DNA from: Streptomycetales bacterium
Lineage (GTDB): Bacteria > Actinomycetota > Actinomycetes > Prado026
DNA length: 6,907 nucleotides
Assembly: GCA_025361995.1 (NCBI GenBank)
Contig: JANYIP010000232.1
Location: forward strand, 1 to 6,907
Direction of reading: 5' to 3'
In this document: in pieces, positions 1 to 4,503 of the stretch
How the letters are laid out: each line of letters begins with the position of its first letter
Position numbering within the stretch: the first letter of the stretch is position 1
The notes under the pieces: model-generated
The model's input: the letters and a program-made list of their open reading frames with translations, nothing else
Database searches by the model: none
What the model was told of the DNA's origin: nothing
Position numbers and translations under genes: made by a program

Positions 1-123
1 GCCCTCGTGGATCAGGCCGAGCAGGATGTGCTCGGTCCCGATGTAGTTGTGGTTGAGCATCCGGGCCTCTTCTTGCGCCAGGACGACAACACGTCGCGCT
101 CGGTCGGTGAATCTCTCGAACAT
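1..123 (-). CDS. clpC: ATP-dependent Clp protease ATP-binding subunit ClpC, N-terminal fragment
   Basis: Reading the minus strand from the ATG at 123-121 gives 41 codons beginning MFERFTDRARRVVVLAQEEA and continuing with the segment LNHNYIGTEHILLGLIHEG. This is the highly conserved start of ClpC, the first helices of the Clp N domain that binds substrates and adaptors. The rest of the gene (two AAA+ modules) lies beyond the left edge. ClpC is a hexameric cytosolic unfoldase that feeds proteins to ClpP1P2 and is often essential in actinobacteria. The start is fixed by family alignment and by GAGGAG at 139-134, ten bases upstream of the ATG. Its upstream region is shared with a divergent SDR-like gene and holds a candidate ClgR activator box. 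The identification is firm although only the N terminus is visible. Confidence 0.96.
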   Translation of the reverse strand, partial: MFERFTDRARRVVVLAQEEARMLNHNYIGTEHILLGLIHEG

Positions 124-133
124 GTTCTCTGCG

Positions 134-139
134 CTCCTC
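134..139 (-). promoter_or_regulatory. Ribosome binding site of clpC
   Basis: On the minus strand the sequence GAGGAG lies ten bases before the clpC ATG. It is a strong Shine-Dalgarno match and supports the start at 123. Unlike lysS and the SDR gene of this window, clpC therefore appears to have a conventional leader. Confidence 0.7.
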
Positions 140-186
140 GCACGAGCGGTACGACGGGTCGGCTACCGCGTCCCCTCCGTACCGAT

Positions 187-209
187 GCTAGCCCCGGGGG
201 CGGGCTAGC
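187..209. repeat. Perfect 8-bp inverted repeat in the clpC upstream region
   Basis: GCTAGCCC at 187-194 and GGGCTAGC at 202-209 are exact reverse complements separated by seven bases. The dyad lies 64 to 86 bases upstream of the clpC start. On the minus strand a TAGCAT sequence (190-185), a possible -10 element for clpC, overlaps its downstream edge. It could be an operator or a hairpin in the leader. No convincing -35 element is seen at the expected spacing (GTGAGC is the best available), so the promoter assignment is weak, whereas the symmetry itself is certain. Confidence 0.5.
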
Positions 210-294
210 TCACTCCGACCTGGCCGGTGGACCTGCTCACGGCCTCCATCGACAGGAACCACCCCCACCTTCAGGTCGTTCCCGCATCTGCCTA

Positions 295-308
295 CGCCGG
301 GGGCGAAC
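295..308 (-). promoter_or_regulatory. Candidate ClgR box upstream of clpC
   Basis: The minus strand reads GTTCGC, five bases, then GCG. This exactly matches the motif GTTCGC-N5-GCG reported for ClgR, the activator of clpC1, clpP1P2 and lon in Streptomyces. It also fits the CGCY-N3-RGCG core, and the flanks (T before CGC, TAG after GCG) agree with the corynebacterial ClgR consensus as I recall it, with only the central A missing. The site is about 172 bases upstream of the clpC ATG and on its coding strand. It also overlaps the predicted -35 element of the divergent SDR gene. The match is seen; binding is inferred. Confidence 0.6.
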
Positions 309-332
309 ACCGGCGCGGGGATCGGTCAGAAT
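304..332 (+). promoter_or_regulatory. Possible leaderless promoter of the SDR-like gene
   Basis: CGAACA (304-309) and CAGAAT (327-332) are separated by 17 bases and resemble weak -35 and -10 elements. Six bases separate the -10-like element from the GTG at 339, the spacing expected if transcription begins at the start codon. There is no good Shine-Dalgarno sequence in front of this GTG, which fits a leaderless message. The -10 lacks the usual first T, so the call is tentative. Confidence 0.35.
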
Positions 333-338
333 GCCCGG

Positions 339-1052
339 GTGACCGAATCCGTGGGTGTCAGGCTCGCCGTCGTCGTGGGGGCGGGACCCGGTCTAGGTCT
401 GGCCGTCGCCAGTCGCTTCGCGCGGGAGGGGTACCGGCTCGCTCTCGTTGCCAGAAACCCGGACAAGCTGGACATCTCACGGCTCGCGGGGCTCCCAGGA
501 CCGCCGCCGCTGCTCGTCGCCGCCGACGTGGGGGACCAAGCCGGGCTCCGTGGCGCCTTCGCCAGGATCAGGGCCGGCGCTGGCGATGCGGAAGTCCTCG
601 TCTACAACACCTCGCTGTGGGTCCCGGGCACGCCGACCCAGCTCGACTACGACGCGTTCATGGCCGGCCTGCGGATCGGCGCGGCCGGGGCACTGGTCGC
701 CGCCCAAGAGGTGGCGCCGGCCATGCGGGCTGCCGGCCGCGGCACCATCCTGCTGACCGGCAGCGGGGTGGCGCTGCGAGCCTCCGCCGGATCGGCGGGT
801 CTGGCCGCCGCCAAGGCCGCGCTGCGCAGCCTGGCCATGACCATGGCCGACGAGCTGCGTCCCGACGGCATCCACGTCGCGACGGTCACCATCGCCGGGG
901 TGATGGCTGCTGGGACGTTCTACGACCCGGAGCTGATCGCTGCGACGTACTGGGACCTGCACGTCGAGGGGAGTGGTCCGCCTGACCGGTGGCGCGCCGA
1001 GGTGATCTACACCGATCAGGGCGGGAAGTCACCCGCACGGGGGACGGAATAG
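339..1052 (+). CDS. SDR-family NAD(P)-binding oxidoreductase-like protein lacking the catalytic Tyr
   Basis: This 237-residue protein has the length and fold pattern of a short-chain dehydrogenase/reductase. Beta strand 1 is followed by the nucleotide-binding motif GAGPGLG (14-20), then a strand-end R39, an acidic D63-V64 pair, and an N90-T91-S92 version of the NAG motif. The catalytic serine position is S142 (in LLTGSG). The YxxxK motif is present only as LAAAK (155-159): lysine K159 is kept but the tyrosine is leucine. The structural Asn of the tetrad appears to be G114. It may therefore bind the dinucleotide without normal SDR catalysis, or use other chemistry; the substrate is unknown. 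The C-terminal tail (about 208-237) is polar and unlike the core. The start is GTG at 339; GTG at 351 (V5) is an alternative. It is the only plus-strand gene, divergent from clpC and convergent with lsr2, with base composition like its neighbours. Confidence 0.8.
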   Translation: MTESVGVRLAVVVGAGPGLGLAVASRFAREGYRLALVARNPDKLDISRLAGLPGPPPLLVAADVGDQAGLRGAFARIRAGAGDAEVLVYNTSLWVPGTPTQLDYDAFMAGLRIGAAGALVAAQEVAPAMRAAGRGTILLTGSGVALRASAGSAGLAAAKAALRSLAMTMADELRPDGIHVATVTIAGVMAAGTFYDPELIAATYWDLHVEGSGPPDRWRAEVIYTDQGGKSPARGTE

Positions 1053-1175
1053 GCGAGCGGGGCGCGTATGTTCGCAGGTACGTCGGGTCACCGGTAACCC
1101 CGGGCCCCACCTATAGCCGCTTCGAGCGTGCAACTCGCCGAGAGGCGTTCCGGTGGCCTGACGGCCAGTGCAGAC
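1053..1175. other. Non-coding stretch downstream of the SDR-like gene
   Basis: No credible gene is seen here. It contains an imperfect 16-bp palindrome at 1085-1100 (GGGT, ACCGGT, ACCC with one mismatched pair), a four-base-pair CGCC/GGCG hairpin with a GAGA loop (1136-1147), and a TGGCC/GGCCA hairpin (1154-1167). These precede the long hairpin at 1176-1217. The small hairpins are of the kind expected by chance in GC-rich DNA. Confidence 0.4.
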
Positions 1176-1217
1176 AGCACGCGAGGGCGGTCCCTGCCGG
1201 GATCGCCCTCGCGTGCT
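1176..1217 (-). terminator. Long hairpin terminator after lsr2, between convergent genes
   Basis: AGCACGCGAGGGCG (1176-1189) pairs perfectly with CGCCCTCGCGTGCT (1204-1217), 14 base pairs. After one weak pair (1190/1203) a further four pairs (TCCC/GGGA, 1191-1194 with 1199-1202) close a four-base TGCC loop. The hairpin begins 13 bases after the lsr2 stop codon. There is no U tract on either side, as is common for actinobacterial stem-loop terminators. It may also stop plus-strand transcripts from the SDR gene, which ends 123 bases before it. Confidence 0.8.
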
Positions 1218-1230
1218 TGCTGACCTCGAC

Positions 1231-1566
1231 CTACTTGTGAGCGGCGTCGAACTTCGCCACGACCTCGGCCGAGATGCGGCCACGCTCGCTGACCTTGACC
1301 TTGTTGCTCTTCGCCCAGGCGCGGATCTCGGCGGTGCGGTTCGTGCCGCCCGCTGCGCGCTTGGGTGACGAGCCACGACGGCCGCCGCGGCCACCGACCT
1401 TGCGAGCGGCGCCGACGTACGACGCGAACGCGTCGCGAAGCTTGGCCGCATTCTTGCCCGACAGGTCGATCTCGTAGGACACGCCGTCCAACGAGAAGCC
1501 GACCGTCTCGACTGCTGCTCCCCCGTCGATGTCGTCGACCAGAATGACCTGGACCTTCTGTGCCAC
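1231..1566 (-). CDS. lsr2: Lsr2 nucleoid-associated protein (H-NS-like)
   Basis: The 111-residue product matches Lsr2 over its whole length. The N-terminal dimerisation domain (about 1-55) carries QKVQVILVDDIDG, the family pattern GFSLDGVSYEIDLS (23-36) and a K-L-R-D-A-F helix. A basic Gly/Arg/Pro linker follows (56-78). The C-terminal DNA-binding domain has IRAWAK (81-86) and the RGR motif (96-98) that enters the minor groove of AT-rich DNA. Lsr2 bridges DNA and silences AT-rich or foreign genes, and is restricted to actinobacteria. The start is GTG at 1566, chosen because the family begins MAQKVQ and GGGAG lies five bases upstream. The open frame continues upstream to 1656 but that extension is non-conserved. 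The upstream 141 bases contain several dyads and an AT-rich patch that could serve autoregulation. A strong hairpin terminates the gene. Confidence 0.97.
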   Translation of the reverse strand: MAQKVQVILVDDIDGGAAVETVGFSLDGVSYEIDLSGKNAAKLRDAFASYVGAARKVGGRGGRRGSSPKRAAGGTNRTAEIRAWAKSNKVKVSERGRISAEVVAKFDAAHK

Positions 1567-1571
1567 GTGAG

Positions 1572-1576
1572 CTCCC
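1572..1576 (-). promoter_or_regulatory. Ribosome binding site that sets the lsr2 start
   Basis: The minus strand reads GGGAG followed by five bases and then the GTG at 1566. Together with the conserved MAQKVQ beginning, it selects this start over an ATG 90 bases upstream in the same frame. Confidence 0.65.
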
Positions 1577-1596
1577 GACCTAGATAAATGTGCGGA

Positions 1597-1612
1597 AGGG
1601 ACGGGCGTCCCT
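1597..1612. repeat. 16-bp palindrome in the lsr2 leader
   Basis: AGGGACG (1597-1603) and CGTCCCT (1606-1612) are perfect inverted repeats with only two bases between them. The site ends 31 bases upstream of the lsr2 GTG. The tight spacing resembles a dimeric-regulator operator more than an RNA hairpin. No regulator can be named from the sequence. Confidence 0.5.
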
Positions 1613-1626
1613 GACCCGGACCTCAC

Positions 1627-1650
1627 GACGCATCCGGTTCCTAGTGCGTC
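1627..1650. repeat. 6-bp inverted repeat with 12-base spacer upstream of lsr2
   Basis: GACGCA (1627-1632) and TGCGTC (1645-1650) are exact reverse complements. On the minus strand a TTGGAT sequence (1656-1651) directly precedes it, and a TTGATT lies 17 bases further upstream. These two could be the -10 and -35 of the lsr2 promoter, but both are poor matches. If so, the dyad would lie over the transcription start. The symmetry is seen; the promoter is a guess. Confidence 0.35.
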
Positions 1651-1670
1651 ATCCAACGGGGATTGCGCTG

Positions 1671-1708
1671 AAAAATCAAATCAACGCGCGCACTGGATTG
1701 TATTTGAT
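1671..1708 (-). terminator. AT-rich hairpin with T run at the end of argA
   Basis: On the minus strand ATCAAAT (1708-1702), a bulged A, and CAA pair with TTG and ATTTGAT (1684-1675) around a 13-base loop. The stem runs straight into five T residues (1675-1671). It begins on the last base of the argA TGA stop. The form is that of an intrinsic terminator for lysS-argA, though the stem is weak. The 1671-1710 stretch has only 15 G or C in 40 bases in otherwise very GC-rich DNA, so an Lsr2 binding site is the alternative reading. Confidence 0.45.
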
Positions 1709-2208
1709 CACAGCTTGAGGAGCATCCGGACATTTCCCAGGGTGTTCGGCTTCACGCGTTCAAGATCAAGGAACTCAGCGACACCCTCGTCGTAGGACTG
1801 AAGGAGTTGTTCGTACACGTCGTGCGGAACAGGTGCGCCTTCGATCTCGACGAATCCGTGCCGGCCGAAGAACGCGGTCTCGAAAGTCAGGCAGAAGACG
1901 CGCTCCACGCCGACCGCGCGCGCCTGCTCCAGCAGCCCTTCCAGGACACGGTGCCCGATCCCGACGCCGCGCAATTCCGGGTCCACCGCAACTGTACGAA
2001 CCTCCGCGAGGTCCTCCCACAGCACATGCAAGGCGCCACAGCCGACGACCCGGCCGTCCAGGTCTGCGACGAAGAACTCTTGCACGTCCTCAAAAAGCGT
2101 CACTGTCGCCTTGGAGAGCAGACGCCGGTCGTCGGCATACGTGTCGACCAGGCGTCGGATGTCGCGGACGTCCGCGGTACGCGCCCGCCGCACCACCACG
2201 CCGTTCAC
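1708..2208 (-). CDS. argA: Amino-acid N-acetyltransferase (N-acetylglutamate synthase, single GNAT domain)
   Basis: The 166-residue protein is a single GNAT domain. It closely resembles the short mycobacterial ArgA type (Rv2747), which acetylates glutamate with acetyl-CoA, the first step of arginine synthesis. Shared blocks include VRRARTADV (6-14), LVDTYA (20-25), VQEF (42-45), VVGCGALHVLW (54-64), RTVAVDP (71-77), the acetyl-CoA pyrophosphate loop RGVGIGH (80-86), LTFETAFFGRHGF (107-119) and GVAEFLDL..VKPNTLGN (142-159). There is no amino-acid-kinase domain, unlike Escherichia coli ArgA. The GTG start at 2208 overlaps the lysS TGA stop (GTGA), so translation is probably coupled to lysS; the open frame extends upstream inside lysS but without family similarity. 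A weak GGTGA precedes the start. Substrate preference (glutamate or glutamine) cannot be told from sequence. Confidence 0.92.
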   Translation of the reverse strand: MNGVVVRRARTADVRDIRRLVDTYADDRRLLSKATVTLFEDVQEFFVADLDGRVVGCGALHVLWEDLAEVRTVAVDPELRGVGIGHRVLEGLLEQARAVGVERVFCLTFETAFFGRHGFVEIEGAPVPHDVYEQLLQSYDEGVAEFLDLERVKPNTLGNVRMLLKL

Positions 2209-3716
2209 TGCGGCTTCACCAGCGGAAAGAGGATCGTCTCCCGAATTCCGAGCCCGGTGAGTGCGATGAGCAACCGGTCGATCCCCATCCCGACCCCACC
2301 GGTCGGCGGCATGCCGTACTCCAGTGCACGCAGGAAATCCTCGTCGAGCGGCATGGCTTCGACGTCGCCGCCGGCAGCGAGTCCGGCCTGCTCGACCAGT
2401 CGTTCCCGTTGGACCACCGGGTCGACGAGCTCGGAGTATCCGGTGGCGAGCTCGAATCCGGCGACGTAGAGATCCCACTTCTCGACGGTCCCGGGCTTGC
2501 TCCGGTGCTCACGAACCAGTGGAGAGGTGTCAAGGGGGAAGTCACGGACGAAGGTCGGTCCGGAGAATGTCTTGATCACCAGGTGCTCGAATAGCTCCTC
2601 GACCAGCTTGCCGTGAATCGCCTTCGGGTCGTACGAAACTCCGGCGGCGTCCGCAAGCCCGCGCAGCTCCCCGATCGGCGTACGCGGGGTGATGTCGCGG
2701 CCCAGCGCTTGCGAGAGCGACTCGAACATCGACACCTGCGCCCAGCTGCCCGACAGGTTGTGGACCGACCCGTCCTGATGGGTCACCACCAACGAGCCCA
2801 CCGTCGCCAGCGCCGCCTCCTGCACCAGCTCGCGGGTGAGGGTCGCGACCGAGTCGTAGTCCCCGTACGCCTCGTAGAACTCAAGCATCGCGAACTCGGG
2901 GCTGTGCGTGGAGTCGGCACCCTCGTTGCGGAAGTTCCGGTTGATCTCGAAGACCTTGTCGATCCCCCCGACCACGCAGCGCTTGAGGAAGAGCTCGGGT
3001 GCGATGCGCAGGAACAGGTCGATGTCGTAGGCGTTGGCGTGGGTCACGAACGGACGGGCGGACGCGCCACCCTGCAGCGTCTGCAGCATCGGGGTCTCGA
3101 CCTCGAGGAACCCGCGTCGCTCGAACGAGTCGCGCAGCGAGCGCACCGCGGCGATCCGGAACCTGGCATTGCGGCGGGCCTCCGGGCGCACGATGAGGTC
3201 CACGTACCGCTGCCTGACCCGCGCCTCCTCCGACAACGGCCGGTGGTCCACCGGGAGCGGGCGCAGCGCCTTCGACGTGATGGCCCAGCGGTCGGCCAAG
3301 ACCGAGAGCTCGCCGCGGCGCGAGGAGATGACCTCGCCCTCCACCCCGACGTGGTCGCCGATGTCCACGAGCGCCTTCCACGTCGCGAGCGACTCCGCAC
3401 CGAGCCGGTCGAGGGAGAGCATCACCTGGAGCTCGGCGCCGTCGCCGTCGCGGAGAGTGGCGAAGCACAGCTTGCCGCCGTTGCGTACGAACAGGACCCG
3501 GCCGGTCACCGCCACCCGGACCCCCGTCGCGGTGTCGACAGCCAGCTCGGGGTACGCCTCCTTGACCTGCGCCAGGGTGTGCGTACGCGGGAAGCCCAGC
3601 GTGTACGGCTCCACGCCCGAGTCGAGGAGGCGCAGTCGCTTCTCGCGCCGGATCCGCAGCTGCTCGGGCAGGTCGTCGGCCTCGGAGTCAGGGCGGGAAG
3701 GCGGCGGGGAGCTCAT
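2205..3716 (-). CDS. lysS: Lysine--tRNA ligase (class II)
   Basis: The 503-residue product has the normal length and order of a class II lysyl-tRNA synthetase. The N-terminal OB-fold anticodon-binding domain spans about 60-160 (GRVLFVRNGGKLCF, 72-85). The linker ARVRQRYVDLIVRPEAR (165-181) leads to motif 1 around RGFLEVETPML (201-211). Motif 2 is FRNEG...STHSPEF (262-275) and motif 3 is GVGMGIDRLLIALTG (474-488). Other lysine-pocket blocks are APELFLKR (239-246) and ELATGYSEL (422-430). It charges tRNA-Lys in the cytosol. It matches the mycobacterial LysS type, with no membrane segments such as those of LysX. The ATG at 3716 has no Shine-Dalgarno sequence; a TAGCCT -10-like element seven bases upstream suggests a leaderless mRNA. 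The gene follows coaX after 31 bases and overlaps argA by four. Confidence 0.97.
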   Translation of the reverse strand: MSSPPPSRPDSEADDLPEQLRIRREKRLRLLDSGVEPYTLGFPRTHTLAQVKEAYPELAVDTATGVRVAVTGRVLFVRNGGKLCFATLRDGDGAELQVMLSLDRLGAESLATWKALVDIGDHVGVEGEVISSRRGELSVLADRWAITSKALRPLPVDHRPLSEEARVRQRYVDLIVRPEARRNARFRIAAVRSLRDSFERRGFLEVETPMLQTLQGGASARPFVTHANAYDIDLFLRIAPELFLKRCVVGGIDKVFEINRNFRNEGADSTHSPEFAMLEFYEAYGDYDSVATLTRELVQEAALATVGSLVVTHQDGSVHNLSGSWAQVSMFESLSQALGRDITPRTPIGELRGLADAAGVSYDPKAIHGKLVEELFEHLVIKTFSGPTFVRDFPLDTSPLVREHRSKPGTVEKWDLYVAGFELATGYSELVDPVVQRERLVEQAGLAAGGDVEAMPLDEDFLRALEYGMPPTGGVGMGIDRLLIALTGLGIRETILFPLVKPQ

Positions 3717-3723
3717 GGGGTCA

Positions 3724-3751
3724 AGGCTACCGACGGCGCGGTACGGGTCAG
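3724..3751 (-). promoter_or_regulatory. Possible lysS promoter giving a leaderless mRNA
   Basis: On the minus strand CTGACC (3751-3746), 16 bases, and TAGCCT (3729-3724) form a plausible -35/-10 pair. TAGCCT fits the actinobacterial TANNNT pattern. Seven bases separate it from the lysS ATG, placing the likely transcription start on or next to the start codon. The -35 overlaps the coaX stop codon. No Shine-Dalgarno sequence is seen in this 31-base gap, which supports the interpretation. Confidence 0.5.
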
Positions 3752-4503
3752 GCGTTGCGCTCGTAGACCAGGCGCAGGCCGACCAGGGTGAGGTCGGGGT
3801 TGTGGTGGGTGATCGTCTCGGACTCGGCGACCACGATCGGGGCGAGCCCGCCGGTCGCCACCACCGCGGTCACCGGACCGATCTCGGCGACGATGCGGCG
3901 GACCAGCCCGTCCACCTGTCCCGCGAATCCGTAGAGCACGCCGGACTGCAGGCACTCCACCGTGTTCTTGCCGATGACCGAGCGCGGCCGGACCAGCTCG
4001 ACCTTGCGCAGCTGGGCAGCGCGCGCGGCGAGGGCGTCGACCGAGATCTCTATCCCGGGGGCCAGCGACCCGCCGAGGAACTCTCCGCGGGCCGAGACCA
4101 CGTCGAAGTTGGTCGAGGTCCCGAAGTCCACGACGATCGACGGCCCACCGAAAAGGTGGTGTGCCGCAAGGGTGTTGACGATCCGGTCCGCGCCGACCTC
4201 CTTGGGGTTGTCGGTGAGCACGGGCACCCCTGTCTTGGTCCCCGGCTCGACGATGACGGTGGGCAGGTGCCCGTAGTAGCGGGCGAGCATGCCACGCATC
4301 TCCCGCAGCACCGCGGGTACCGTCGAGCACAGCGCGATCGCGGTCACCGGGGGCGAGCTGGCGAGCAGGCCGCTGAAGGTCAGCGCCATCTCGTCGCCGG
4401 TCATCCGGGCATCGGTCTTGATCCGCCACGAGTCCTCGAGCTCGGCCCCGTCGAACAGGCCGAGCACGGTGTTGGTGTTCCCCACGTCGATGGCCAGCAG
4501 CAT
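3748..4503 (-). CDS. coaX: Type III pantothenate kinase
   Basis: The 251-residue protein phosphorylates pantothenate with ATP, the first committed step of coenzyme A synthesis. The ASKHA-fold signatures are present in order: DVGNTNT (6-12, phosphate loop), GADRIVN (104-110) with the conserved catalytic Asp in GADR, DFGTSTNFD (126-134), GGSLAPGI (144-151), GKNTVECLQSG (178-188) and ATGG (216-219). Length is typical for the family. The ATG at 4503 shares one base with the nadC stop (TGATG), and AGGGAG (4517-4512) lies eight bases upstream, so translation is coupled. The open frame extends to 4788 within nadC but that part is not family-like. Type III kinases generally need a monovalent cation and resist CoA feedback; that is family knowledge, not visible here. 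Confidence 0.97.
   Translation of the reverse strand: MLLAIDVGNTNTVLGLFDGAELEDSWRIKTDARMTGDEMALTFSGLLASSPPVTAIALCSTVPAVLREMRGMLARYYGHLPTVIVEPGTKTGVPVLTDNPKEVGADRIVNTLAAHHLFGGPSIVVDFGTSTNFDVVSARGEFLGGSLAPGIEISVDALAARAAQLRKVELVRPRSVIGKNTVECLQSGVLYGFAGQVDGLVRRIVAEIGPVTAVVATGGLAPIVVAESETITHHNPDLTLVGLRLVYERNA

Noticed and set aside
227..985. Plus-strand open frame of 252 codons overlapping the SDR-like gene
   Set aside because: It is out of frame with the SDR motifs and gives an Arg/Gly-rich product without structure.
1136..1167. Small hairpins (CGCC-GAGA-GGCG and TGGCC-TGAC-GGCCA) as an RNA gene
   Set aside because: The stems are only four and five pairs, no tRNA or known small-RNA features are present, and GC-rich DNA gives many such stems by chance.
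1567..1656. In-frame upstream extension of lsr2 starting at ATG 1656
   Set aside because: Lsr2 proteins begin at MAQKVQ, a Shine-Dalgarno sequence precedes the GTG at 1566, and the extra 30 residues resemble nothing in the family.
1807..2469. Plus-strand open frame of 220 codons opposite argA and the end of lysS
   Set aside because: The opposite strand carries strongly conserved ArgA and LysRS sequence; this frame has no domain.
2209..2478. Upstream extension of argA to 2478
   Set aside because: It lies wholly inside lysS and encodes an Arg-rich stretch; the family begins at the GTG at 2208.
2613..3791. Plus-strand open frame of 392 codons opposite lysS
   Set aside because: The product is a string of Arg, His, Leu and Val typical of an antisense frame, and no motif is seen.
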